DNA of 18,505 bases from JAWLCA01 sp050485905. GTDB taxonomy: Bacteria; Pseudomonadota; Alphaproteobacteria; Rhodobacterales; Rhodobacteraceae. Under the pieces are notes generated by a model, which was not told the origin of the DNA, made no database searches, and saw only the letters and a list, made by a program, of their open reading frames with translations. A program made the translations under genes and the position numbers. Positions 1-6,974 of the stretch are shown here, in pieces. Location: contig JBJHCH010000077.1 of assembly GCA_050485905.1 (NCBI GenBank), positions 1-18,505 of the forward strand, given 5' to 3'. Each line of letters starts with the position of its first letter. Positions within the stretch are counted from its first letter, which is position 1.

Positions 1-32
1 TTGGTGATGCGGCCTCTCGGTGTGTCGTCCAC
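1..32 (-). CDS. map: Probable type I methionine aminopeptidase, first 10 codons only (runs off left edge)
   Basis: Reading leftward from a GTG at 32-30, the only visible residues are M-D-D-T-P-R-G-R-I-T, and then the window ends. An AAGGA ribosome binding site lies 8 nt upstream (41-45). The gene begins 39 nt after the sfsA stop on the same strand. From memory, a short polar N-terminus with an RGRIT-K-like stretch is typical of Rhodobacterales Map, and map is commonly next to sfsA in this group. The product would remove the initiator methionine from nascent proteins. The catalytic domain is outside the window, so the identity rests on ten residues, the ribosome binding site and context. The presence of a gene start is more certain than its name. 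Confidence 0.5.
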   Translation of the reverse strand, partial: MDDTPRGRIT

Positions 33-40
33 GGGTGGCT

Positions 41-45
41 TCCTT
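41..45 (-). promoter_or_regulatory. Ribosome binding site for the edge gene (probable map)
   Basis: On the minus strand this reads AAGGA, with 8 nt to the GTG at 32-30. It is the main evidence that the few bases at the left edge are a true gene start and not just downstream spacer of sfsA. Confidence 0.55.
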
Positions 46-71
46 GTCTCCGGGGGAAAATAGAGGGTCGG

Positions 72-806
72 TCAGGGTTTTTCCAGTGGCTCCGGCGACT
101 GCGGCGCGGGATCGACCGGCAGGGCGGGGCCGAAGGTGACGGATTCGGGGCTGATGCCCGTGGAATGGGCGATCATTTCGACGCCTGCGGCGCGGGCGGC
201 GTCGAAGGCGCGGGCATAGCCGGGGTCGAGGTCCGAGGCTAGGCGGAAGGCGGTGCAGTCGGTGCGCTGCACGAGGTAGAGCATGACGGCGCGAGCGCCC
301 TGATCGACCATGGCCGAAAGCTCCGCGAGGTGTTTCGCGCCGCGCAGGGTGACGCAATCGGGGAACTCGGCAAGGGTGCCTGTGCGGCGCAGGTGGACGT
401 TCTTCACCTCAACATACGCAGGCGGCAGGCCGGGGGCGGTGGCAAGGAAATCGACGCGGCTGTTGGTGCCGTAGCGGACTTCCGGGCGGATGTCCGTGTA
501 GGCGGCGAGTTCGGGGATGGCGCGGGCGCGCAGGGCGTGGCCCACGACGCGGTTGGGGACGCCGGTGTCGATGCCCGCCATGTGGCCGCCCGGCAGTTCC
601 ACCAGCCGCCAGCCGTAGGGCAGTTTCCGCCCCGGCGGCGCGGGTTCCAGCCAGCAGCGCATCCCCGGTTCGGCAAGGCCCAGCATGGCGCCGGGGTTGG
701 GGCAGTGGACGGTGGTTTCCGTTCCGTCCTCCAGCACCATGTCGGCCAGGAACCGCTTGTAGCGCCGGATCAGCCGGGCCGGGATCAGGGGGGTTTGAAA
801 GCGCAT
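72..806 (-). CDS. sfsA: SfsA family DNA-binding/nuclease-like protein
   Basis: This 244-aa protein matches the usual SfsA length (about 230-240 aa). SfsA was named for stimulating maltose fermentation in E. coli; the family has an OB-like N-terminal part and a PD-(D/E)xK nuclease-like fold. The HCPNPGAMLGL segment (34-44) and the NSRVDF (115-120) and YVEVKNV (131-137) blocks are visible. D119, E133 and K135 fit the PD-(D/E)xK catalytic pattern. I chose the ATG at 806, giving MRFQTPL, because upstream in-frame codons are low-complexity Arg/Ser residues that overlap the divergent gene at 853. The last ~15 residues are a Pro-rich tail. Its physiological role in this organism is not evident from the sequence. 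It is followed by probable map. Confidence 0.9.
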   Translation of the reverse strand: MRFQTPLIPARLIRRYKRFLADMVLEDGTETTVHCPNPGAMLGLAEPGMRCWLEPAPPGRKLPYGWRLVELPGGHMAGIDTGVPNRVVGHALRARAIPELAAYTDIRPEVRYGTNSRVDFLATAPGLPPAYVEVKNVHLRRTGTLAEFPDCVTLRGAKHLAELSAMVDQGARAVMLYLVQRTDCTAFRLASDLDPGYARAFDAARAAGVEMIAHSTGISPESVTFGPALPVDPAPQSPEPLEKP

Positions 807-823
807 CGCGGCGGGCCTATACC
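795..823 (+). promoter_or_regulatory. Sigma70-like promoter of the cinA-like/GNAT/AhpD/OmpA operon
   Basis: TTGAAA (795-800), a 17-nt spacer and TATACC (818-823) match the -35/-10 consensus at 5/6 and 4/6. The predicted start near 830 leaves a short leader containing the AAGGAG site at 841-846. The -35 lies inside the 5' coding end of sfsA. On the opposite strand the same TATA block reads TATAGG and could serve as the -10 of sfsA, with TTGATC 15 nt upstream. That would place the sfsA transcript start within a few nt of its ATG. Confidence 0.55.
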
Positions 824-852
824 GGGCGAGTGACCGGATCAAGGAGCCGCCG

Positions 853-1584
853 ATGCCGAACCCAACCGTTGCGATGCTGGTCATCGGGGACGAGATCCTG
901 TCAGGCCGCACGCGGGATGCGAACATGCACCATCTGGCGGGCGAGCTGAGCCGGGGCGGGTTCGACCTGCGCGAGGTGCGGGTGGTGCCGGACGAGCGCG
1001 ACGCCATCGTGGCGGCGGTGAACGCGCTGCGGGGCGCCTATGACCATGTGTTCACCAGCGGAGGGATCGGGCCGACCCATGACGACATCACCGCCGAGGC
1101 GGTGGCGGCGGCCTTCGGCCTGCCCTGCGGGGTGCGGGACGACGCCCGCGCGATCCTGGTGGCGCATTACGAGAAGACCGGGATGGAGCTGAACGAGGCG
1201 CGGCTGCGGATGGCCCGCGTGCCCGAGGGGGCGGTGCTGATCGACAACCCGATCTCGGCCGCGCCGGGGTTCTCGCTGGAGAATGTGCATGTGATGGCGG
1301 GGGTGCCGAATATCTTTCAGGCGATGGTGGCGTCGGTGCTGCCGACGCTGACGGGGGGCGAGCCGCTGCTGAGCCAGACGCTGCGCATCCCGCGCGGCGA
1401 GGGCGAGATCGCCGGGCCGCTGACCGAATTGGCCGGGGAGTTCGGGGATCTGACCTTCGGATCCTACCCGTTCCAGAAGGACGGGGCATTCGGCGCGAAC
1501 ATCGTGATCCGCGGCACCGACCGGGGGCGGGTGGATGCGGCGATGATGAAACTGTGCGACCTGTTCCCCGAGGCGCTTGCGTGA
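853..1584 (+). CDS. CinA N-terminal-type molybdopterin-binding domain protein (stand-alone COG1058)
   Basis: The 243-aa protein carries the MoCF/CinA-type fold. IGDEILSGRTRDAN (11-24) and TSGGIGPTHDDITAEA (68-83) are the nucleotide/molybdopterin-binding-like signatures shared by CinA, MogA/MoeA and the FAD-synthase N-terminal domain. The C-terminal nicotinamide-nucleotide amidase (PncC) domain of full CinA is absent, so this is the short form common in Rhodobacterales. Stand-alone members are suspected pyrophosphatases or nucleotide-handling enzymes; no activity can be assigned here. The ATG start is supported by AAGGAG at 841-846. It is the first gene of the operon, and its TGA overlaps the GTG start of the acetyltransferase gene (GTGA), which suggests translational coupling. 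Confidence 0.85.
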   Translation: MPNPTVAMLVIGDEILSGRTRDANMHHLAGELSRGGFDLREVRVVPDERDAIVAAVNALRGAYDHVFTSGGIGPTHDDITAEAVAAAFGLPCGVRDDARAILVAHYEKTGMELNEARLRMARVPEGAVLIDNPISAAPGFSLENVHVMAGVPNIFQAMVASVLPTLTGGEPLLSQTLRIPRGEGEIAGPLTELAGEFGDLTFGSYPFQKDGAFGANIVIRGTDRGRVDAAMMKLCDLFPEALA

Positions 1585-2276
1585 ACGCGCCCGACCTGCC
1601 CCGGCTTTTCGCGGTGCTGGAGGCGACATGGCCCCCGGCGGCGCGGCAGCCGGCGGGGCCGTGGGTGCTGCGCGACGGTGCGGGCGGCGGCAAGCGGGTC
1701 AGCGCGGCGACGGCAGAGGGCGCGGTGACGGCGGCGGATCTGGCGGCGGCGGGCGATCTGGTGATGGTCCGCGCCGGGCAGGAGGCGCTGGACGCGCTGC
1801 TGGCCCAGGCGGGGTTTCACATCGTCGATCCCACGGTGCTTTACCTTGCCCCGATCGCCCAGCTGGCCGAGGTGCCGCCCCGGCTGACGGCGATTCCGTC
1901 CTGGCCGCCGCTGGCGATCCAGCGGCGGATCTGGGCGGATGCGGGCATCGGCCCGGCGCGCATGGCGGTGATGGACCGCGCGGCTGGGCCGAAGACGGCG
2001 CTGCTGGGCCGCATCCGCGACCGTGCCGCCGCCACCGGCTTCGTGGCGCTGCATGACCGCATCGCCATGGTTCATGCGCTGGAGGTGGTGCCGGAGTTCC
2101 GCCGCATGGGCGTTGCCCGCCACATGATGCAGGGTGCGGCCTGCTGGGCGCGGGACAATGGCGCGGACTGGCTGGCGCTGGCGGTGACCAAGGCGAATGA
2201 GGGCGCCCGCGCGCTTTATGCCGCCCTTGGGATGCAGGTGGCGGGGCGCTACCATTACCGCGCGAAAGGAGCCTGA
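1581..2276 (+). CDS. GNAT family N-acetyltransferase
   Basis: This 231-aa protein has a GNAT fold in its second half. Residues 168-183 read LEVVPEFRRMGVARHM, which is motif A with the R-x-x-G-x-A acetyl-CoA pyrophosphate loop. NEGARALYAALGM (206-218) is the typical motif B helix. The first ~100 residues are Ala-rich and do not show a clear second GNAT motif set. I chose the GTG at 1581 because it overlaps the upstream stop as GTGA and gives MNAPDLPRLF; an ATG at 1554 in the same frame would lie inside the previous gene. The acceptor substrate cannot be predicted; amino groups of small molecules or proteins are both possible. The AAAGGAG at 2265-2271 near its end serves the next gene. Confidence 0.82.
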   Translation: MNAPDLPRLFAVLEATWPPAARQPAGPWVLRDGAGGGKRVSAATAEGAVTAADLAAAGDLVMVRAGQEALDALLAQAGFHIVDPTVLYLAPIAQLAEVPPRLTAIPSWPPLAIQRRIWADAGIGPARMAVMDRAAGPKTALLGRIRDRAAATGFVALHDRIAMVHALEVVPEFRRMGVARHMMQGAACWARDNGADWLALAVTKANEGARALYAALGMQVAGRYHYRAKGA

Positions 2277-2278
2277 CC

Positions 2279-2845
2279 ATGACCGACAGCCCCACGGCGC
2301 TGAACCTGCCGCAAGTCGATCCGCTGCCCGAGGCGACGGCGAAATACTTTCGCATCTGCGAGGAAAAGCTGGGTCTGGTGCCGAATGTGCTGCGGGCGCA
2401 CGCATTCGACATCGAGAAGCTCAATGCCTTCACCGCACTCTACAATGACGTGATGCTGGCCGACTCTGGCCTGTCGAAGCTAGAACGCGAGATGATCGCG
2501 GTCGTCGTGTCGTCGATCAACCGCTGCTGGTATTGTCAGGTGGCCCATGGCGCGGCGGTGCGCGGCCTGTCGGGCGATCCGGCTTTGGGCGAGGCGATGG
2601 TGATGAACTGGCGCGCGGCGGATCTGTCGCCGCGCCATGTCGCCATGCTGGGCTTTGCCGAGAAGGTGACGAAGGAAAGCCATGCGGTCACAGAGGCCGA
2701 CCGGCAGGCGCTGCGCAACGCGGGCCTCACCGACCGCGACATCTGGGACATCGCCACGGTGACGGGGTTCTTCAACATGTCGAACCGGCTCGCCTCGGCC
2801 GTGGCGATGCAGCCCAATGCGGAATACCACGGGCAGCATCGGTGA
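2279..2845 (+). CDS. AhpD-like (carboxymuconolactone decarboxylase family) peroxidase-related protein
   Basis: This 188-aa, all-helical protein contains the redox motif C83-W-Y-C86-x-x-x-H90 preceded by E69/E71 (KLEREMIAVVVSS), the AhpD/CMD arrangement in which the two cysteines form a redox-active disulfide and Glu/His relay protons. Its length and N-terminal extension fit the 'uncharacterised peroxidase-related enzyme' subgroup of the family, not the ~120-aa decarboxylases. It probably reduces peroxides or handles thiol oxidants in the cytoplasm; the substrate is unknown. The ATG lies 2 nt after the GNAT stop with AAAGGAG at 2265-2271. The TGA overlaps the GTG start of the OmpA-domain gene (GTGA), continuing the coupled operon. 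Confidence 0.85.
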   Translation: MTDSPTALNLPQVDPLPEATAKYFRICEEKLGLVPNVLRAHAFDIEKLNAFTALYNDVMLADSGLSKLEREMIAVVVSSINRCWYCQVAHGAAVRGLSGDPALGEAMVMNWRAADLSPRHVAMLGFAEKVTKESHAVTEADRQALRNAGLTDRDIWDIATVTGFFNMSNRLASAVAMQPNAEYHGQHR

Positions 2846-3768
2846 TCCTGCGCGCCCTGTGTCTGCTGGTGCTGCTGCCGCTGCCCGCGCTGGGGCAGGA
2901 TCTGCCGTTTCCGGCGCCTGCCGAGGTGACGGCCGACCGGGCGGAACCGCTGGGAAGCTATGCGCTGCCCGTGGGGCGATGGGCGGATGGCGAGTTGCCG
3001 GTGCGACGGGCCGAGGGCGCGGTGCGCCAGACCGCGTGGCGCGTGGCGGCCGAGGGGATGGCGACGCTGGCGGTGCTGACGCCGCTGCGCGCGGCGCTGG
3101 TCGAAGACGGGTTCGAGATCCTGTTCGAATGTGAAACGGCGACCTGCGGCGGGTTCGACTTCCGCTTTGCGACAGAGATCCTGCCGGCGCCGGCGATGAA
3201 TGTCGATCTGGGGGATTTCCGCTTTGCGGCGTTCGCGCGGGGGGGGGAGGTCGCCAGCCTGCTGGTCAGCCGCGGCGGCGCGTCGGCCTATGTGCAACTG
3301 ACCCGCGTGGCACCGGCCGAGCAACCAGCGATCCCCGCCGAAAGCTTCACCGCCGAGCCGCCGCCGGATGCGGCCCCGGCGGATCAGGCGCCCGACGAGG
3401 CAGAGGCGCTTGCCGCCACCGGCGCGGTGATTCTGGAGGATCTGACCTTTGCCAGCGGGTCGGCGGACCTTGGCAATGGCGCCTTTGACTCGCTGGACCG
3501 GCTGGCCGCCTATCTGCGCGCCAATCCCGGCCATCGGGTGACGGTGGTGGGCCATACCGATGCGGTGGGCGGGCTGGACGGCAACATCGCCCTGTCGCAG
3601 CGCCGCGCGGCCTCGGTCGTCGAACGGCTGGTGGCGGTTTATGGGGTGCCGCGCGCCCAGCTTTCGGCGGCGGGGGCGGGTTTTCTGGCGCCGAGGGCGA
3701 CGAACCTGACAGAAGAGGGCCGCGCGCTGAACCGGCGGGTGGAAGTGGTGCTGACGGCGATGGAGTGA
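2842..3768 (+). CDS. Secreted OmpA C-terminal domain (peptidoglycan-binding) protein
   Basis: This 308-aa protein begins with a clear signal peptide, MILRALCLLVLLPLPALG followed by QD, which fixes the GTG at 2842 as the start. Mature residues ~20-160 form a domain I do not recognise, with one pair of cysteines (C97 and C102) that could form a periplasmic disulfide. An acidic Pro/Ala linker (~165-195) follows. An OmpA-like domain spans 197-305: LTFASGSADL, GHTDAVGGLDGNIALSQRRA (238-257, with D240 and R255 expected to bind diaminopimelate) and NRRVEVVL (297-304). No N-terminal beta-barrel pattern or lipobox Cys is evident, so it is probably a soluble periplasmic protein tethered to peptidoglycan. 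It is last in a four-gene operon. Confidence 0.85.
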   Translation: MILRALCLLVLLPLPALGQDLPFPAPAEVTADRAEPLGSYALPVGRWADGELPVRRAEGAVRQTAWRVAAEGMATLAVLTPLRAALVEDGFEILFECETATCGGFDFRFATEILPAPAMNVDLGDFRFAAFARGGEVASLLVSRGGASAYVQLTRVAPAEQPAIPAESFTAEPPPDAAPADQAPDEAEALAATGAVILEDLTFASGSADLGNGAFDSLDRLAAYLRANPGHRVTVVGHTDAVGGLDGNIALSQRRAASVVERLVAVYGVPRAQLSAAGAGFLAPRATNLTEEGRALNRRVEVVLTAME

Positions 3769-3784
3769 CTACCAGTCGGAGCGA

Positions 3785-4690
3785 TCACCAGTCATCGGGG
3801 CCGCGGCCCTCGAACTTCTCTGCCAGGAAGTCGATGAAGGCGCGCAGCTTGGGCTGGGTGAATCGGCCCGGCGGATAGACGGCGTAGATGCCCACCCGCT
3901 CTGCCGGAAGGCCGGGCAGCGCCTCCTCGACCTCGCCGCGCTTCAGCGCCTCGGCACAGAGGAAACTGGGCAGATAGGCGATGCCCAGCCCGGCCACGGC
4001 GGCGTGCAGCAGCGAGCGGCCGTCGTTCACCGTCAGCCAGCCGCCGTTGCGCACCATGCGCCGCTCGCCCGAGGGCGCGGTCAGCCGCCAGGCGTTGCCA
4101 TTGGCCTGCGCGGTGTAGTGCAGAAGCTTGTGTTCGGTCAGGTCGTCGATCTTCTCGGGCCGGCCGAAGCGGTCGAAATAAGCCGGCGAGGCGACCATGC
4201 GCATCGTCGCCTCGGTCAGCCGGCGGGCGCGCAGGCTGCTGTCCTCCAGCTCTCCCAGCCGGATCGCCATGTCGTAGCCTTCCGAGATCAGTTCGACGTA
4301 GCGGTTGGTCAGCGACATGTTCACCGTGATCTCGGGATATTCCTGCAGGAAATCGCCCAGAACAGGCGACAGCAGGTTCACGCCGAAATCGGTGGCGACG
4401 GATATCCGCAGCAGGCCCGAGGGTTCGGCCTGCATCGAGGCGACCAGCGCATCGGCCTCGCCTGCGTCGGTGATGACACGGCGGGCGCGGTCGTAGTAGG
4501 CCAGGCCGATCTCGGTCGGGCTGACGCGGCGGGTGGTGCGGTTCAGCAGCCGTGCGCCCAGCCGCTGTTCCAAAGCGGCGACATGCTTCGACACAGCGGA
4601 TTTGGAGATGCCGAGCTTGCGCGCCGCATCGGTGAAGCCGCCCTGGTCCACCACGGTGGCAAAGGCTTCCATCTCGGTCAGTCGGTCCAT
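3785..4690 (-). CDS. LysR family transcriptional regulator
   Basis: The 301-aa length is standard for LysR. The N-terminal winged helix-turn-helix is clear: MEAFATVVDQGGFTDAARKL (7-26), then GISKSAVSKHVAALEQRLGARLLNRTTRRV (27-56). A linker helix leads into the periplasmic-binding-protein-like effector domain (about 92-295). The start MDRLTEME at 4690 is the family-typical N-terminus; the frame stays open upstream but the residues there are Arg/Pro-rich and implausible. It lies 140 nt downstream of fadH on the same strand, so it may be a local regulator, but most LysR proteins act on divergent genes and there is no divergent gene here. The target and inducer are unknown. The upstream dyad at 4711-4728 suggests autoregulation. 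It is convergent with the OmpA-domain gene, 16 nt apart. Confidence 0.9.
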   Translation of the reverse strand: MDRLTEMEAFATVVDQGGFTDAARKLGISKSAVSKHVAALEQRLGARLLNRTTRRVSPTEIGLAYYDRARRVITDAGEADALVASMQAEPSGLLRISVATDFGVNLLSPVLGDFLQEYPEITVNMSLTNRYVELISEGYDMAIRLGELEDSSLRARRLTEATMRMVASPAYFDRFGRPEKIDDLTEHKLLHYTAQANGNAWRLTAPSGERRMVRNGGWLTVNDGRSLLHAAVAGLGIAYLPSFLCAEALKRGEVEEALPGLPAERVGIYAVYPPGRFTQPKLRAFIDFLAEKFEGRGPDDW

Positions 4691-4710
4691 TCCAGCCCTG
4701 GCTACTGAAT

Positions 4711-4728
4711 CAATTTTCCGAAAACTTG
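4711..4728. promoter_or_regulatory. Candidate operator dyad upstream of the LysR gene
   Basis: The 18-nt block CAATTTTCCGAAAACTTG is an imperfect palindrome of form CAAnTTTnCGnAAAnTTG, with 7 of 9 base pairs symmetric. It sits 20-40 nt upstream of the LysR start in an A+T-rich patch within very G+C-rich DNA. The position fits an autoregulatory or promoter-proximal site. LysR boxes are usually T-N11-A dyads, which this contains, but I cannot show that the adjacent LysR binds it. Confidence 0.35.
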
Positions 4729-4789
4729 TGGCGAATTGCGGCAAGAATGCGGCCAAGGGGGGACAATACCGGGACGGATGCGCAATCGT

Positions 4790-4815
4790 CCGCCGACCGG
4801 AAACCGGATTGGCGG
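4790..4815 (-). terminator. Possible fadH transcript-end hairpin
   Basis: CCGCCGACCGG (4790-4800) and CCGGATTGGCGG (4804-4815) form a strong G+C stem around a loop of AAA (TTT in the minus-strand RNA orientation as U's), with a small internal bulge. It begins about 16 nt beyond the fadH stop at 4831. There is no following T tract on the minus strand, so it is a weak terminator or an mRNA-end stabiliser, and it could allow partial read-through into lysR. Confidence 0.35.
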
Positions 4816-4830
4816 TCAGGCGCGCAGGGG

Positions 4831-6837
4831 TCAGAGCGTCGCGGCGAGCCGTGCGCCTTGGTCGATGGCGCGTTTTGCGTCCAGTTCGGCGGCGACATCT
4901 GCCCCGCCAATGACATGGGCGGCGATGCCGCGGAGGGTGAGTGCATCGGCAAGCGACCGCTCCGGCTCCTGCCCGGCGCAAAGGACGATGGTGTCGGCCT
5001 CGATCAGCCGCGGCGCGCCGTCGATCGTGACATGCAGGCCGCGGGCGTCGATCCGGTCATAGGTGACGCCGCCCAGCATGGTGACGCGCTTCATCTGCAG
5101 ATGGGCGCGGTGGATCCATCCGGTGGTCTTGCCCAAGCGGCGGCCGGGACGCTCGGCGCGGCGTTGCAGCAGCGTGACCTGACGGGCGGGCGGGGTCGGC
5201 TGCGGGCCATCGGGGGACAGGCCGCCGGCGGTGGTTGCGGGGTCGCCGACGCCCCATTCCCGGCGCCAGTGCGCCAGGTCGGCGGCGCCATTACCAGTCA
5301 GGAACTGCGTCACGTCAAAGCCGATGCCGCCGGCGCCCACGATGGCGACGCGGGGGCCCACCGGCGCACCCTCCAGCGCCGCGATATAGGACAGCACGTT
5401 CGGCCCGTCCTGCCCCGGAATGCCCGGATCGCGCGGGGTGACGCCGGTTGCGACGATGACCTCGTCGAAGTCGTTCAGCGCGTCGACATCGGCGGGCTGC
5501 CCAAGCCGCAGGTCGATGCCCCGGCGCGCGACCATCGTCTGATACCAGCCGACGAGGCCGTGAAACTCCTCCTTGCCCGGTATCCGGCGGGCGAGGTTCA
5601 GCTGGCCGCCGATCCGGTCGGCGCGGTCGAACAGCGTCACGCGATGCCCGCGCTCCGCCGCCACCAGCGCCGCCGACAGGCCCGCCGGCCCGGCACCGAC
5701 GACCGCCACGCGCTTTGCCACCGGCGCGGGGTCATAGCGCAGTTCCGTCTCATGGCAGGCACGCGGGTTCACCAGGCAGGAGGTCATCCGCCCGGTGAAG
5801 GTGTGATCGAGACAGGCCTGGTTGCAGGCGATGCAGGGCGCAATCTCGTCGGCGCGGCCCTCGGCGGCCTTGGCGACGAAATCGGCATCGGTCAGAAACG
5901 GCCGCGCCATCGACACCATGTCGGCGAAGCCCTCTGCCAGCAGGCCCTCGGCGACATCGGGCGTGTTGATGCGGTTGCAGGCGATCACGGGGATGCCGAC
6001 CTCGGGCCGCAGCCGCTGGGTCAGCCAGGCAAAGGCCGCGCGCGGGACGGATGTGGCGATGGTCGGCACCCGCGCCTCATGCCAGCCGATGCCGGTGTTC
6101 AGCATCGTTGCGCCCGCGCTCTCGATGGCGCGCGCCAGCGTCACAACCTCATCCCAGGTCGATCCGTCGGGGATCAGGTCGATCAGGCTGATCCGGTAGA
6201 TCAGGATGAAATCCTCCCCCACCGCCTCGCGCACCCGCCGCACCACCTCTACCGGCAGGCGCATCCGGTTGGCATCGTCGCCGCCCCAGCGGTCGGTCCG
6301 CCGATTGGTGTGCCGGACAAGGAACTGGTTGAGGAAATAGCCCTCGGACCCCATTACCTCGACCCCGTCATACCCCGCCTCGCGGGCGCGGGTCGCGGCG
6401 GTGACGATATCGGCGATCTGCTTTTCTATCCCCGCCTCATCCAGTTCGCGCGGCGGGAAGGGTGAGATGGGCGACTTGATCGCTGACGGCGCGACGCAGT
6501 CCTTGCCATAGGCATAGCGCCCGGCATGCAGGATCTGCATCGCGATCCGCCCGCCTGCGTCGTGCACCCGGTCGGTCACGATGCGATGGTTGGCGATGTC
6601 GGCATCGGAAAACAGCCCCGCCGCGCCGGGGAACACGCCGCCCTCGGCATTCGGAGCCATGCCGCCGGTCACCATCAGCGCCACCCCGCCCCGCGCCCGG
6701 TCGGCGTAGAAGGTGGCGACGCGGTTCCAGTCGCCCGCCTCCTCCAGCCCGGTGTGCATCGAGCCCATCAGCACCCGGTTCGGCAGGGTGACATGGCCAA
6801 GGTCCAGCGGCTGAAACAGATGGGGGTATCGGGTCAT
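4831..6837 (-). CDS. fadH: NADPH-dependent 2,4-dienoyl-CoA reductase (FMN/FAD/4Fe-4S)
   Basis: This 668-aa protein matches E. coli FadH in length and order. A TIM-barrel old-yellow-enzyme domain (1 to ~330) carries the expected active-site Tyr167 (GSEGYFLNQ) and His253 (GWHEARVPTIA). A 4Fe-4S site follows at C335-x2-C338-x3-C342-x11-C354. Next come an FAD-binding GAGPAG (381-386) and an NADPH-binding GAGGIG (501-506). The enzyme removes conjugated double bonds from dienoyl-CoA during beta-oxidation of polyunsaturated fatty acids, passing electrons from NADPH through FAD, Fe-S and FMN. The ATG at 6837 has GGAGG 4 nt upstream (6842-6846). All key residues are present. Related multidomain amine/NADH:flavin oxidoreductases share the architecture, but HEARVPTIAT is specific to the FadH group. 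No other beta-oxidation gene is in the window. Confidence 0.93.
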   Translation of the reverse strand: MTRYPHLFQPLDLGHVTLPNRVLMGSMHTGLEEAGDWNRVATFYADRARGGVALMVTGGMAPNAEGGVFPGAAGLFSDADIANHRIVTDRVHDAGGRIAMQILHAGRYAYGKDCVAPSAIKSPISPFPPRELDEAGIEKQIADIVTAATRAREAGYDGVEVMGSEGYFLNQFLVRHTNRRTDRWGGDDANRMRLPVEVVRRVREAVGEDFILIYRISLIDLIPDGSTWDEVVTLARAIESAGATMLNTGIGWHEARVPTIATSVPRAAFAWLTQRLRPEVGIPVIACNRINTPDVAEGLLAEGFADMVSMARPFLTDADFVAKAAEGRADEIAPCIACNQACLDHTFTGRMTSCLVNPRACHETELRYDPAPVAKRVAVVGAGPAGLSAALVAAERGHRVTLFDRADRIGGQLNLARRIPGKEEFHGLVGWYQTMVARRGIDLRLGQPADVDALNDFDEVIVATGVTPRDPGIPGQDGPNVLSYIAALEGAPVGPRVAIVGAGGIGFDVTQFLTGNGAADLAHWRREWGVGDPATTAGGLSPDGPQPTPPARQVTLLQRRAERPGRRLGKTTGWIHRAHLQMKRVTMLGGVTYDRIDARGLHVTIDGAPRLIEADTIVLCAGQEPERSLADALTLRGIAAHVIGGADVAAELDAKRAIDQGARLAATL

Positions 6838-6919
6838 GGCGCCTCCGTCGCGGCAAGGTCGCGCGAAAGCTGCCGCATGTCACGTTCGACGCGGCGTCAG
6901 AATGCGGCCACCGCGCCGG

Positions 6920-6948
6920 ATCGCAATATCTTGGGGATAATCGGTCAA
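6920..6948 (-). promoter_or_regulatory. Candidate fadH promoter
   Basis: On the minus strand TTGACC (6943-6948) is followed after 17 nt by TGCGAT (6920-6925), matching the consensus at 5/6 and 3/6. The -10 is poor. Its -35 overlaps the dyad at 6943-6956, the layout expected of a repressor-controlled promoter. The call is low confidence. Confidence 0.3.
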
Positions 6949-6956
6949 ATTTGGCC
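6943..6956. promoter_or_regulatory. Candidate operator dyad in the fadH-smc intergenic region
   Basis: GGTCAAATTTGGCC is a palindrome with 6 of 7 base pairs matched and no spacer. It lies in the short A+T-rich part of the divergent fadH/smc spacer and overlaps the candidate fadH -35. The cognate regulator is unknown; its symmetry would suit a TetR- or GntR-like dimer or the downstream LysR. Confidence 0.3.
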
Positions 6957-6974
6957 AGATCGTGGGGTTGGCGG

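Noticed and set aside
807..1007. 67-residue N-terminal extension of SfsA
   Set aside because: It overlaps the CinA-like gene, has non-protein-like Arg/Ser composition, and SfsA has the right length from 806.
4691..4981. 97-residue N-terminal extension of the LysR protein
   Set aside because: It is Arg/Pro-rich and overlaps the end of fadH; the HTH begins correctly from 4690.
4726..6465. 579-codon plus-strand frame opposite fadH
   Set aside because: Low-complexity composition with no motifs, fully antisense to a FadH with intact catalytic and cofactor residues.
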